52,189 nucleotides of DNA from Bacteroidota bacterium (GTDB taxonomy: Bacteria > Bacteroidota > Bacteroidia > AKYH767-A > OLB10), in NCBI GenBank assembly GCA_947453935.1, contig CANGJU010000006.1:1-52189 (forward strand). Reading direction: 5' to 3'. Position numbers and translations under genes: made by a program. How positions within the stretch are numbered: the first letter of the stretch is position 1; each line of letters starts with the position of its first letter. The notes below the pieces were generated by a model. That model did no database searches and had not been told where the DNA came from. It worked only from the letters and a program-made list of their open reading frames with translations. Below are positions 19,882 through 29,671 of this stretch, piece by piece.

Positions 19882-22086
19882 TTAGAAATTGCCTCGAACA
19901 GAAACAATAAAGTTCCTACCTGCTGCATTCATACCACTTGCAAAAACACGGTATTGGGTATCCAACATATTTTCAATTGCAAAATTCAAATCAACATTCT
20001 TATGAATCTTATAGGATGTACTTAGGTTTAAAGTAATCCATGCAGGCATTCCATTGGGAGTAGCATATTGCTCGTTATCTTCACCATTCAAAAAATAATC
20101 TTTCAATTCCTTCGCACCATTATAATTAGAATAAAGCGCTGCTTTAAATTTATCTGTTTTATAGTTCAATGCTATACGAGCCATGAATGGAGGAATATGA
20201 TCAAGCGGATTATCAACAGAATCTGTTTTCAAACGACCATAAGTATAATTTAATCCGAATTGGAAATTAAAATGGTCATCTAAATTAGAAGTGAAGTTTG
20301 AGCTAACTCCATAAATATATCCTTGTTGTTTATTCTGATTTGCTAGCACCTGACTTAATTCACCATCGTACAAAATTGAATCTTGTCCGTTATAAGTAAA
20401 TTTATCGACCACCGCAATGTTTTTAATAGATGTGTAATACAGATAATTCTCCCATATGGTCTTACTTCCCAACGACTGCGTAAAGCCTAATTCGTAATTT
20501 ATTGTTTGTTCTGGTTTCAAGTCTTTGTTTGGCACAATAACATTTCCAGCTGATGAGCCGAAAATTTTCGACATATCATCAACGTTAGGAACTCTAAATC
20601 CTGTAGCAATTGTAAAAGACAATTTAGTTGCGTCAGAAGGACGGTGTATAAGTCCTATTGAAGCCGAATAAACAGGCGTTTGTTGTTCGATGCTTGTATA
20701 CGGCAAATGAAATAGCAATGCAGTATCAACTAATGTTGATTTTAAAGATGAATAACCTAATCTCAATCCTTCTGAAATAGTTGTGGTAGTTGTAAGCATA
20801 TAATTATGCGATGCATATACGCCAAAATAATTCATGGTATTATCTCCATCTGGATAACGAGTATCTAACGGTGAGGTTGTTCCGTTAATCACATTTGATT
20901 TATTAGCTGTGGACTTTAACGAATTCAACTGACCATCTACACCAACTAATAATTTACTCTTTTTACCTTGATGTTGTCCATAAAAATCAAAGCCCAGTAC
21001 TCCTACATTCTCGATACGGTTGCTAAGTGTTGAACTTTTATAACCTCTGTTATGACGACTTTCTTCTAATGCCTGATAGCTAACTCCTAAGTGATACAAT
21101 TGCATCCAACGATTATCATTTTTATTGTTCATGGAGTATGCTGCCATCATTCGTGTTTGCGGACCATAATACCATTCAGCATATTTCAAATTTCCATTTG
21201 AGCTAAGATCTGTTAAACGGTCATATCGAGGAACATCGGTTGAAGTTGAATACTGAATATTTAAATCGTGCGTTGTATTTGCATTTTGCTTCCATAAAAA
21301 CTTCTGAATAAAATCAATTTGATTATAAGCAGTACCTACTTGAAGATAACGATATTCATTTTTCATGATTGAATCAACACCATTGGTTGTTTCGACGTAT
21401 GATGGTCGCTCGCCATAACTTGCACTATAAAACGGATTTTGATTTTTCCCTCCTCGCAAATCGCCAAACTGACTAATTGAAAACGATGTTAATGTAGCGA
21501 ATCGTGAATTACCATAATTAAAATCAATATGATTTGTAATTCCATTATTGGCTGAAGCATATTTTGATAAAAATGAAACATGCATTTCTGCATTATCAGA
21601 AAACATTGCTTTTTTTGTTGATAGGTTGATGACACCACCCAATGCATCACTTCCATAAATTGTAGATGATGGCCCGTATAAAACTTCCACTCTGTCTAAT
21701 AAATTCACATCTGTTTTTATAATATCTTGCAAATGACCAGCACGATAAATAAGGTTATTCATACGAACACCATCAATAACTAATAAAATTCTAGATGCTT
21801 CAAAGCCGCGCAAAGTCGGACTACCACCACCCTGCTGACTCATTTGAACTTGTAGTCCTTTCTGAGCAAGCAAATCAGCTGTAGACGATGGATTACAGGA
21901 TTCAATACTTTCTTTGGTAAACACCTTTACCTCCTGAGTAACGTTCTTTAATTTTTCGGGAGTTTTATTTACTGTAATGATGACACCATCAAGATTAATA
22001 CTTTTTTGAACGCTATCTTTTTGACCGTATGATAATGTACATACAGGTATAAGGAGCAAGAAGCTCCATATTTTTTTATTTTTCAT
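19882..22086 (-). CDS. TonB-dependent outer-membrane receptor (heme-receptor-like plug)
   Basis: Plug LRGFEASRILLVIDGVRMNNLIYRAGHLQDI, VEVLYGPSSTIYGSDALGGVINL; C-terminal barrel YRVFASGMNAAGRNFIVSVRGNF. Confidence 0.9.
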   Translation of the reverse strand: MKNKKIWSFLLLIPVCTLSYGQKDSVQKSINLDGVIITVNKTPEKLKNVTQEVKVFTKESIESCNPSSTADLLAQKGLQVQMSQQGGGSPTLRGFEASRILLVIDGVRMNNLIYRAGHLQDIIKTDVNLLDRVEVLYGPSSTIYGSDALGGVINLSTKKAMFSDNAEMHVSFLSKYASANNGITNHIDFNYGNSRFATLTSFSISQFGDLRGGKNQNPFYSASYGERPSYVETTNGVDSIMKNEYRYLQVGTAYNQIDFIQKFLWKQNANTTHDLNIQYSTSTDVPRYDRLTDLSSNGNLKYAEWYYGPQTRMMAAYSMNNKNDNRWMQLYHLGVSYQALEESRHNRGYKSSTLSNRIENVGVLGFDFYGQHQGKKSKLLVGVDGQLNSLKSTANKSNVINGTTSPLDTRYPDGDNTMNYFGVYASHNYMLTTTTTISEGLRLGYSSLKSTLVDTALLFHLPYTSIEQQTPVYSASIGLIHRPSDATKLSFTIATGFRVPNVDDMSKIFGSSAGNVIVPNKDLKPEQTINYELGFTQSLGSKTIWENYLYYTSIKNIAVVDKFTYNGQDSILYDGELSQVLANQNKQQGYIYGVSSNFTSNLDDHFNFQFGLNYTYGRLKTDSVDNPLDHIPPFMARIALNYKTDKFKAALYSNYNGAKELKDYFLNGEDNEQYATPNGMPAWITLNLSTSYKIHKNVDLNFAIENMLDTQYRVFASGMNAAGRNFIVSVRGNF

Positions 22087-22125
22087 TTTGTTGGATTTAA
22101 GAATTAATTAATTAAAAAACTTGCT

Positions 22126-22644
22126 TCAACAAAATGATATAGGTGGTGGGGTTGCTGGTTGAATAAAAACTTTAAAGGGACGAACCTGCTTATTAGAATA
22201 AATCGATTGTGAATAGAAATTATAAAAGCGAAGGGAATGAACTTTTTCAAGAACAATAGGATTGTAAAATGTTTTTAAAACCAACTTAGGCAAAGATGAT
22301 TTGGACGAACTTGAAGCATCAAACCAATCGACTGCATTTTTCAAAAAAGATTCTTCTTCTGTATCTCGAAAAACTTTAACAGTGACAATTCCATTTTTAA
22401 TTTCTTTGGATGCAATATCATAAAGTTCACCATTAATAAACAATTCATGCTCATCAAACTTTGCTAACTGAAATTCCAATTCAGATAATTGAAGAATTGT
22501 ATTCAATTCTTTTTTATTCGATGCAATTAATTTGAATGCTGATTGTTTAAATGCATATCGTTGTGAAAAATACATCACAGTCATACCGATGAATTGCATT
22601 AAAAATACAACTAATAAAATATTGGCGAGGATTTTCTTTAACAC
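22126..22644 (-). CDS. Hypothetical membrane-anchored protein preceding the TonB receptor
   Basis: N-terminal TM, C-terminal Pro-rich PATPPPISFC; co-directional with the receptor. Confidence 0.6.
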   Translation of the reverse strand: MLKKILANILLVVFLMQFIGMTVMYFSQRYAFKQSAFKLIASNKKELNTILQLSELEFQLAKFDEHELFINGELYDIASKEIKNGIVTVKVFRDTEEESFLKNAVDWFDASSSSKSSLPKLVLKTFYNPIVLEKVHSLRFYNFYSQSIYSNKQVRPFKVFIQPATPPPISFC

Positions 22645-22702
22645 AATATTATTTCGAATTGCTAAAATAGTTCATTTTGTAAATAAAACTAATTTTGCAC
22701 TT

Positions 22703-23188
22703 ATGAATGTAGCAACATTGCTTTTAGGCTGTAATATCGGAAACTGCGAAAGCACTTTTGTTGAAACGCTGCAAATGTTTGAGAAAAATTGCGGGAGACT
22801 TCTCAATAAATCTTCGCTTTATAAAACGGCTCCCTGGGGCTATGCTGAACAAAACGATTTTTTAAATCAAGTTGTTATTCTAGATACAGAATTAACACCT
22901 GTTGAATTACTATCGAAAACATGTGAAATAGAATTTGAGCTTGGCAGATTAAGAGCAATTGCGAATGGTCCGCGCACTATTGACATTGACATTTTGTTTT
23001 ACAATGATTTAGAAGTTATCACCAATGACCTAATAATTCCTCATCCTCGATTACATTTGCGAAAATTCACATTAATACCATTAAACGAAATTATCCCTGA
23101 CTATACGCATCCAGCTTTGAACAAAACGATTGCTCAACTTTTAGATGAATGCGAGGACAATCTCAACGTATACAAGAAAGGGAATTAA
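22703..23188 (+). CDS. folK: 2-amino-4-hydroxy-6-hydroxymethyldihydropteridine diphosphokinase
   Basis: LLLGCNIGN, NQVVILDTELTP, GPRTIDIDILFYND, IPHPRLHLRKFTLIPLNEI; true start ATG 22703. Confidence 0.93.
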   Translation: MNVATLLLGCNIGNCESTFVETLQMFEKNCGRLLNKSSLYKTAPWGYAEQNDFLNQVVILDTELTPVELLSKTCEIEFELGRLRAIANGPRTIDIDILFYNDLEVITNDLIIPHPRLHLRKFTLIPLNEIIPDYTHPALNKTIAQLLDECEDNLNVYKKGN

Positions 23189-23191
23189 ATT

Positions 23192-23842
23192 ATGAAATCG
23201 TCGCTACCCTATTCATATATTGCAGTAGAAGGAAACATTGGAGCTGGCAAAACATCGCTTGCCAAGATTTTTTCTGGAATTTACAATACAGATTTAGTTT
23301 TAGAAGAATTTGCTGATAATACCTTTCTGCCTCAATTTTACGAAAATCCGGAGCGCTTTGCATTTCCATTAGAGATGTCGTTTTTAGCTGAACGTTACCA
23401 GCAATTGAAAGCCCGCCAAGAGTCTGCATTAAAAAACAATAAAGTTCTGATTTCCGACTATCTTTTTGAGAAATCGATGTTTTTTGCTAACATTAATTTA
23501 AAGGGTAATGAACTCGATTTATTTAGAAAATTTTTCGAATTGATAAACAAAAATCTTCGTCAACCAGACCTTATTTTATACCTCAATAAATCCACCGATG
23601 AACTTCAAAAAAACATCAGTAAACGGGGAAGGTCCTATGAGCAGAATATTCCGTCAGAGTACTTAGATAGTATTTCGAAACAATATCAGCAGCATTTAAC
23701 TGACTATCCTTCAATACCTGTACTGTTTGTTGAAAGTGATAATATCGATTTTATTGAAAACTCATCTGATTTACGCTTTTTATTGGAATTAATCCAAAAC
23801 AAGAACAATATTGGTCTTCAAAAAATACAAAAACCTCTATGA
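23192..23842 (+). CDS. Deoxynucleoside kinase (deoxyadenosine/deoxyguanosine kinase type)
   Basis: IAVEGNIGAGKTSLAKIF P-loop, SDYLFEKSMFFA, KRGRSYE. Confidence 0.92.
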   Translation: MKSSLPYSYIAVEGNIGAGKTSLAKIFSGIYNTDLVLEEFADNTFLPQFYENPERFAFPLEMSFLAERYQQLKARQESALKNNKVLISDYLFEKSMFFANINLKGNELDLFRKFFELINKNLRQPDLILYLNKSTDELQKNISKRGRSYEQNIPSEYLDSISKQYQQHLTDYPSIPVLFVESDNIDFIENSSDLRFLLELIQNKNNIGLQKIQKPL

Positions 23843-23941
23843 TAGAGGCTATTAACTCTTAATTAAATTATTTTTTCGTAACAATTTGTATTTGATTTTT
23901 AATTATTATTGCATCAATAATCAAAAAACCATAAAACATCA

Positions 23942-25468
23942 ATGAAAACTAAGCATTTACTAATAGCATTTTGCTTATTCATTTCCGCGACTTCTTTCGC
24001 TCAAACTTCAACAGGCGGAGGACTTCCTAATAAGAAAGATTTTGATCGCATGTCGATTGGATTAAAACTAGGCGTTACTCATTTAAATGGCGACTTACTA
24101 AGTGGTCCGCAAAACAACTCAAGAATATTAGATGAGTTGAACTTTAATTTGGGCTACGGACTTATGTTTAATTACCAATTAACACATTCAATCGGATTAA
24201 GAGCAAGTGGTATGTTATCGAAGTTCGAGGCTTACGATAAGGAATATCTTTACAACTCGAAAGGAGAATGGCTTCCGTTCAACGCTGCAAATCCTAATGC
24301 ACCTTCTACATTCGGACTTTTCAATGATAAGTATGAAAGCAATATGTATGAAGCTGCATTAGAAATGACTTACAATTTCGGGAACATCAGCTTCTTAAAC
24401 AGAAACAAAAACTTCCACATGATTGCTACTTTAGGTGCAGGGCTATTTCATTTTGATGGCGATGTAACTCTAGATGGTACAGCTAATGTAATTTCAGGAA
24501 GCGATACAATAAAAGTAGGATCTGTTTTGAGATCATCTGGCAGCACAAGTGAATTAATGATTCCATTATCGTTAGGATTCAAGTATAAAATAGGCAAAAT
24601 CGATTTAGGTTTAGCAATGGAATATCGTAAAACATTTACTGATAATGTAGATGGAACAACTAAGACTTTTTCTGAGTACGATAGTTACTATATGTTAAAT
24701 GCAGGTATATCTTACACGCTAGGTAAGAAAAGCAAACCTATGGAGTGGGTTAACCCAATGGAAGTTGTTTACAATGATATTGCAGACTTGAAAGAGAAAG
24801 TGAATATCCTTTCAGGAGATAAAGATAAAGACGGAGTTTCTGACTTATTTGACAAAGACAATGCTACGCCAGAAGGAACTAAGGTTTATGGTGATGGTAC
24901 AACAGTAGATACAGACGGTGATGGTGTTGCTGACTCTAAAGATGCTGATCCATATACTCCAAAAGGAGCTAAGGTGGATGCTAATGGTCAAGAGGTAGAT
25001 ACAGATGGCGACGGTGTAGCAGACTCAAAAGATCTTGAGCCGGCTACTGACAGTGGTTCATTGGTAAACTTCCAAGGTATAACTATCGCTAAACCTGGTC
25101 AACATGGTAAAGATGGAATAAATGGATCTAATGGTTCAAACGTGGGTTACATGCCATCAATTTTCTTCGATTTAGGATCTGCAACAGTAAAATCAGTTTA
25201 CAACGACCGTATCTATGTTATTGCTAAAATGATGAAAGCAAATCCGTCTGTACAAATTACAATAACTGGTAATTGCGATTCAGTTGGAGGCGATTATGAA
25301 AACCAACGATTAGGAACTCGTCGTGCTGAAAACGTAAAAGAAATCTTAGTAAGAAACTTCGGCATTGAAGGATCTAGAATAGAAACCGAAACTAAAGGTT
25401 CTAAAGACCCTATTGCTGTGAAATTAAACTCTATGAACAGAAGAGTTGATTTCTCAGTTAAACAATAG
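23942..25468 (+). CDS. OmpA family outer-membrane protein with thrombospondin type-3-like calcium-binding repeats
   Basis: N-terminal barrel, DKDKDGVSDLFDKDN / DTDGDGVADSKD x2, C-terminal NCDSVGGDYENQRLGTRRAENVKEIL...NRRVDFSV. Confidence 0.9.
   Translation: MKTKHLLIAFCLFISATSFAQTSTGGGLPNKKDFDRMSIGLKLGVTHLNGDLLSGPQNNSRILDELNFNLGYGLMFNYQLTHSIGLRASGMLSKFEAYDKEYLYNSKGEWLPFNAANPNAPSTFGLFNDKYESNMYEAALEMTYNFGNISFLNRNKNFHMIATLGAGLFHFDGDVTLDGTANVISGSDTIKVGSVLRSSGSTSELMIPLSLGFKYKIGKIDLGLAMEYRKTFTDNVDGTTKTFSEYDSYYMLNAGISYTLGKKSKPMEWVNPMEVVYNDIADLKEKVNILSGDKDKDGVSDLFDKDNATPEGTKVYGDGTTVDTDGDGVADSKDADPYTPKGAKVDANGQEVDTDGDGVADSKDLEPATDSGSLVNFQGITIAKPGQHGKDGINGSNGSNVGYMPSIFFDLGSATVKSVYNDRIYVIAKMMKANPSVQITITGNCDSVGGDYENQRLGTRRAENVKEILVRNFGIEGSRIETETKGSKDPIAVKLNSMNRRVDFSVKQ
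24904..25050 (+). repeat. Intragenic tandem repeat encoding VDTDGDGVADSKD units
   Basis: Two near-identical DNA units gtagatacaga(c/t)gg(t/c)ga(t/c)ggtgt... within the OmpA gene. Confidence 0.75.
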
Positions 25469-25489
25469 TATTAAACATCCAAAACAAAA

Positions 25490-25521
25490 AAGGCTACTCC
25501 AAATAGAGTAGCCTTTTTTGT
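25490..25521 (+). terminator. Intrinsic terminator of the OmpA gene
   Basis: AAGGCTACTC CAAATA GAGTAGCCTT followed by a T-run. Confidence 0.88.
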
Positions 25522-25540
25522 TTTGTTTTTAATTGATTTA

Positions 25541-25571
25541 TTTGGTTATTTGTTGAATATTAATATATTTG
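25541..25571 (+). promoter_or_regulatory. Candidate Bacteroidota promoter
   Basis: TTTG 25541-25544, exact 19-bp spacer, TATATTTG 25564-25571. Confidence 0.65.
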
Positions 25572-25590
25572 TTAAATCAATCCTTAAACT

Positions 25591-25899
25591 ATGAGTAAGA
25601 TTTCTTTTTTTTACGATAAAGATTCAGTGTGCAAGGTAAGCTTAAAGGCACTGGAAAGAAGGAATTTTGTTGTCGAAGAATTTGACAAGTCCAAAGGATT
25701 AATAGTTGCTACCTCAAAAAAGCAATTTCTTAAACCAGACATCCGAATAGAAATTCAAGTAGACCATATTAATGAAAATCAAACTTCGATTAATATAAAA
25801 TCGGATTTAAAAAAGAATTGGTTTATTAATAAAGACATTAAAAACAAAGAGGAGCAAAAGTTAATCAATACACTTTATAAGTGCTTTGATTCAATTTAA
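25591..25899 (+). CDS. Hypothetical protein, 102 aa
   Basis: ORF with consensus promoter directly upstream; no family recognised. Confidence 0.6.
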   Translation: MSKISFFYDKDSVCKVSLKALERRNFVVEEFDKSKGLIVATSKKQFLKPDIRIEIQVDHINENQTSINIKSDLKKNWFINKDIKNKEEQKLINTLYKCFDSI

Positions 25900-28554
25900 T
25901 TAGTCTATTTTATAGAGACTAAACGAATTATCGTCTGATTTAAATACAATTTCAATACTTGAAGATGATGTGCTTTTAATTTCGCCATATCCTTTAACTG
26001 GAAATCCCTGACAAATCTTTCCCGAATTATCAATCAAATAACAAACTTTTGTTGCTTCGTCACGATACGAAAGGAATAATTTATCATAATCCATTAGTAT
26101 TTTCAAATCACTAGCAACTACATTATTATCCAATTGATGTTTTAATATCTCGTTACCGTTTTTATCAAACAAATAAACATATTGCTTATCACAGCCAGCA
26201 AAATACACCTTGCCGTCTTTTCTTGCCAAACTAATATCATTAATTGATTCCTGAGAAGACTTAAAATAAATTTCGGAATTCCTTGTCCCTTTGGCGCTTT
26301 TTAGGACACCTCCAAGCGTTTCCCAGATAAACATAGATGAAGTATCGTCGGCAGCATAAATTCTACTTTCTATGGCCTTTCCAATAGCATCATCCAATCT
26401 AAATTTTCGTTCTCCCGCAGGACTAATAAAATGACAAATACCTGTACCATCAACCACAGTAATAAATCGCTTATTATTATAAACCGATAGCCAAGCTGTA
26501 GTTTTAACCACTGCTGAAAGCTTTACAGGCTGATAATTAACCAGAGGAATACCAGAAAGCTCATAACCATAAACAAGCATGTTTCTACAAGAAATAAAAA
26601 GTTGCGACGAAGTATTATAATTAAGTTGGAAAGCACCAACACCTGAAGTGGCTGAATCGGGCAATTGAATAGGATAATTTCCTACATCATTACCTATCGA
26701 ATCAAGCATGTAAAGTTTTGAAGTAGTATTAAAAACATATTGAACGCCTCCGTTATTATAAAAATCTACTGTTTTAATCTCGCCCAGTATTTTACTTTCC
26801 AGCGATTTTTGCCATTTCAATATTCCATCTTTCCCAACAGCTGATAATGTAAAATTTGCATCTTGAATAAATAACATATCATGATCAGCTTTTGGCACAA
26901 ATGGACCAGCTATGATGGTTGTGTCGCATCTATAATCCCACAGTGCATGTGGCCCTTGTGACTTTTTATTAAAGTAACTAAGGCATCCTGTTGTATTAAA
27001 AACACCATTAGACGACCCAATATTTAAAGCTAAACCGTTCCACCCTTTTACTTTGTTGCCATATTGTGTAAGCCAGTCGAGCCAACCAGGTGCTGCTATT
27101 GATTTAAATATTTTCTCCGACTGAGGAAATCCAGCATAGAAATATAAATTACCAAAAGGATGAACAACATTTGTAATAGATTTAAATCGCTCTTGACCAA
27201 TTAATAGATTTTTACTTTTATTGTCATTTATAAAACCACGAAGAGCAGCCACCTGATTAGATGCAACGAAATAATTATTGATAATACAATAATAACTTCC
27301 ATTTAGTTTACTGAACAAAGGACCTAAAACCGAAGGAATCAAATCATTCATTTTTAATTTCCTTATGATAACACCATTGTAACTTTCTTCCAAAGGCTTA
27401 TTACTTTCGCTCTTTTCGGAAACCTCAAGCATCTTTTTCTGGCAAATTGAACTATTATTAACCGCTACGGCAGCAAAATAATTATTATCGTTACTTTCAG
27501 AAACAGGTTCAGTAACTATCAATGAAACTTCGTTCCCTATCCAATCTTCAAAATAAACTTTGTTTCTTGAAGAACTTGTATTGCCATTATTTTCATGAAG
27601 GTACTCTGCGAAATCATCCAACCATACAGTAGGACTACTAAATCCCCATGCAACTACAGCCGCAGTTCTTGAAGGAAGAATTTTGAATACATTTAGAGGT
27701 ACGCTCTTTTGATCTTTGAATAAAGATAAAAACTGATTGGCGCCATCAACAATAGTAGTACCTTGAAAAGTAATACAATCGGATTTGATACTCAACTTAG
27801 CAATAGACCACTCTCCTACTCTCTGTAGTGGCTCCAACTTTAATCCTGATAATGTATTTAACTGCGTTAATACCCATTTGTGAAATCCGTTATAATGAAT
27901 CCCTATAACAAGATTCTTTTTATTCGTATCAACAAAGCTCATCATCTTAACAGCTGGCGATGTACTCTTAATATACTTCTGTTGTCTTAATGCATCTTCT
28001 ACTAAATACGGAGTAAAGCTTCCGATAAATACGCCTTTAGAAACAGACCATGTAAACATGCGTGCACTATCCAACTTAACCTCTCGTATCTCTGTACCGT
28101 TATAATTTCTGGTTTGCTTTTTTACTTTCTTCCCTAAGATTCCCATCACTAACTGATCAGCTTCGCCATCAGGATTGGCATTATTAAGGCGCAAGTAATA
28201 AATTTCACTGAATGTATTAGGCCCCGTAACATGTCCTGATACAACTAGCGGATACGTCTTGAATATTGATCGTAAAGCTTGATTTTTTATGACTGCTGAA
28301 TCGAGAGAAATTAATGACTTATACCAATCATCAAGTACAGCAATCGAATCATGATTATTAAAGAAACCTGTATTAGCTAAACGTTTTAAATCGCCAGTAG
28401 TTGGGTCAACAGAAATAACCCAAGCCACATCAGAAGGAATAGCTTCATAAAGGCTGGTTGATTCGTTGCGGTAGTATTGATAGTAGATAAAAACACCTGC
28501 GACAGCAACTAGTATCACTACAGAAATTATTGACGACAGAAGGACTTTCTTCAT
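25900..28554 (-). CDS. Large membrane-anchored protein, DUF3352-like N-terminus and beta-propeller-like C-terminus
   Basis: N-terminal TM, IPSDVAWVISVDPTTGDL; C-terminal repeated strand patterns (GKDGILKWQKSLESKILGEIKTVDF, YLFDKNGNEIL). Confidence 0.65.
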   Translation of the reverse strand: MKKVLLSSIISVVILVAVAGVFIYYQYYRNESTSLYEAIPSDVAWVISVDPTTGDLKRLANTGFFNNHDSIAVLDDWYKSLISLDSAVIKNQALRSIFKTYPLVVSGHVTGPNTFSEIYYLRLNNANPDGEADQLVMGILGKKVKKQTRNYNGTEIREVKLDSARMFTWSVSKGVFIGSFTPYLVEDALRQQKYIKSTSPAVKMMSFVDTNKKNLVIGIHYNGFHKWVLTQLNTLSGLKLEPLQRVGEWSIAKLSIKSDCITFQGTTIVDGANQFLSLFKDQKSVPLNVFKILPSRTAAVVAWGFSSPTVWLDDFAEYLHENNGNTSSSRNKVYFEDWIGNEVSLIVTEPVSESNDNNYFAAVAVNNSSICQKKMLEVSEKSESNKPLEESYNGVIIRKLKMNDLIPSVLGPLFSKLNGSYYCIINNYFVASNQVAALRGFINDNKSKNLLIGQERFKSITNVVHPFGNLYFYAGFPQSEKIFKSIAAPGWLDWLTQYGNKVKGWNGLALNIGSSNGVFNTTGCLSYFNKKSQGPHALWDYRCDTTIIAGPFVPKADHDMLFIQDANFTLSAVGKDGILKWQKSLESKILGEIKTVDFYNNGGVQYVFNTTSKLYMLDSIGNDVGNYPIQLPDSATSGVGAFQLNYNTSSQLFISCRNMLVYGYELSGIPLVNYQPVKLSAVVKTTAWLSVYNNKRFITVVDGTGICHFISPAGERKFRLDDAIGKAIESRIYAADDTSSMFIWETLGGVLKSAKGTRNSEIYFKSSQESINDISLARKDGKVYFAGCDKQYVYLFDKNGNEILKHQLDNNVVASDLKILMDYDKLFLSYRDEATKVCYLIDNSGKICQGFPVKGYGEIKSTSSSSIEIVFKSDDNSFSLYKID

Positions 28555-28724
28555 TAAACAGGTTGGTTATTCAAAAGTACCACACCTTTAAAGAGAATAC
28601 TAACTACCCGCATATCCACTTATTTACAATGCAATGTTAATATGTCTTTTGATTTTTAATTTTATATTAATTTATACAAAACACACATTTTAATATTTTT
28701 TATCAATAAAAACCAAATAAATAT

Positions 28725-29669
28725 TTATATATTTATTACGATTCCATTAATTATTCGTATTGTCGACATTTGAGAATTACTTCCTAATGGCTCATATACT
28801 GGAAGAAATAACTGGGATTCAAATGAGATGTTTTTCCAAACAACCTGCAATCCAGCACCACATGAGAGCAATTTCATTGATGTACCACTTTGCCAGTTCT
28901 TTCCAATCTGAATGCCTTTGGTATTTTCATAAGCTCCATTAAATGAAGGGGCGATTATCCAGTCTCTATTTATTTTAATCTTTCTAAAACACATTGCATT
29001 AATACTTGATATTGGAGCTACCCTTTCATTATACAAATTGTAATTATTAACACGCATTAAGCTACTAATCATCAATCCCATTTTTTTATAACCTAAAGAC
29101 ATATTACCAAAAATTAAATAATCAAGTGAGCCAGTCCCTGCTTGATTATAAAGTCCAATTCGTTGTCCATTTTCACTTAAGAAATTATTTCTTCCTGTTG
29201 GAAGCTTAAAGCCAAATCCCGCTGAAAACCTATATTTAAATCTCTGATCTACTTTATTATTCACCCAATATCGATTAACAAAAAAGGAAAAATCTCCTAC
29301 TCCACTTACAGTTTCTTGTTCATCCCCAACAACTTCCTTATTCATGGTATAAGGCAAACTTGTAACTAAATCCCACTTTTTGTGAAAAAGAAAACGCCCC
29401 CTCAACTCAGCAACTCTGAAAATCTCATACGAGGAAGTATTTTGATTTCCTGCAGGAGAATGTGCAGTCTTAAGTATGCCTCCATCAGGAAACCAAGCAT
29501 TTTCTCCATTGTAGTATTGATTTTTAAATGCTCTATATCTATAGAAAATTGAGATTGAATGTTTGTCTTCGTTAGGCAAAATGCCTCCAAAGCCACCACA
29601 CACATCACATGCGGTAACATTTATTGATGTCAGGATAATAGCACCTAACATCAGCGTATATTTCTTCAT
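28725..29669 (-). CDS. Outer-membrane beta-barrel/transporter-like protein with mature N-terminal CDVCG motif
   Basis: Signal peptide then TACDVCGGFGGILPNEDKHSISIFYRYRAF; strand-rich; 2 nt from the diheme peroxidase gene. Confidence 0.6.
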   Translation of the reverse strand: MKKYTLMLGAIILTSINVTACDVCGGFGGILPNEDKHSISIFYRYRAFKNQYYNGENAWFPDGGILKTAHSPAGNQNTSSYEIFRVAELRGRFLFHKKWDLVTSLPYTMNKEVVGDEQETVSGVGDFSFFVNRYWVNNKVDQRFKYRFSAGFGFKLPTGRNNFLSENGQRIGLYNQAGTGSLDYLIFGNMSLGYKKMGLMISSLMRVNNYNLYNERVAPISSINAMCFRKIKINRDWIIAPSFNGAYENTKGIQIGKNWQSGTSMKLLSCGAGLQVVWKNISFESQLFLPVYEPLGSNSQMSTIRIINGIVINI

Positions 29670-29671
29670 TT

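Noticed and set aside
22532-22702. N-terminal extension of folK and its overlap with the 22126..22644 gene
   Set aside because: FolK homology begins at MNVATLLLGCNIGN (22703); the extension is an upstream open frame
24820-25120. Repeats in the OmpA gene considered as a possible mobile or CRISPR-like repeat
   Set aside because: They encode DxDxDGxxDxxD calcium-binding repeats and a short Gly-rich linker, common in this protein class
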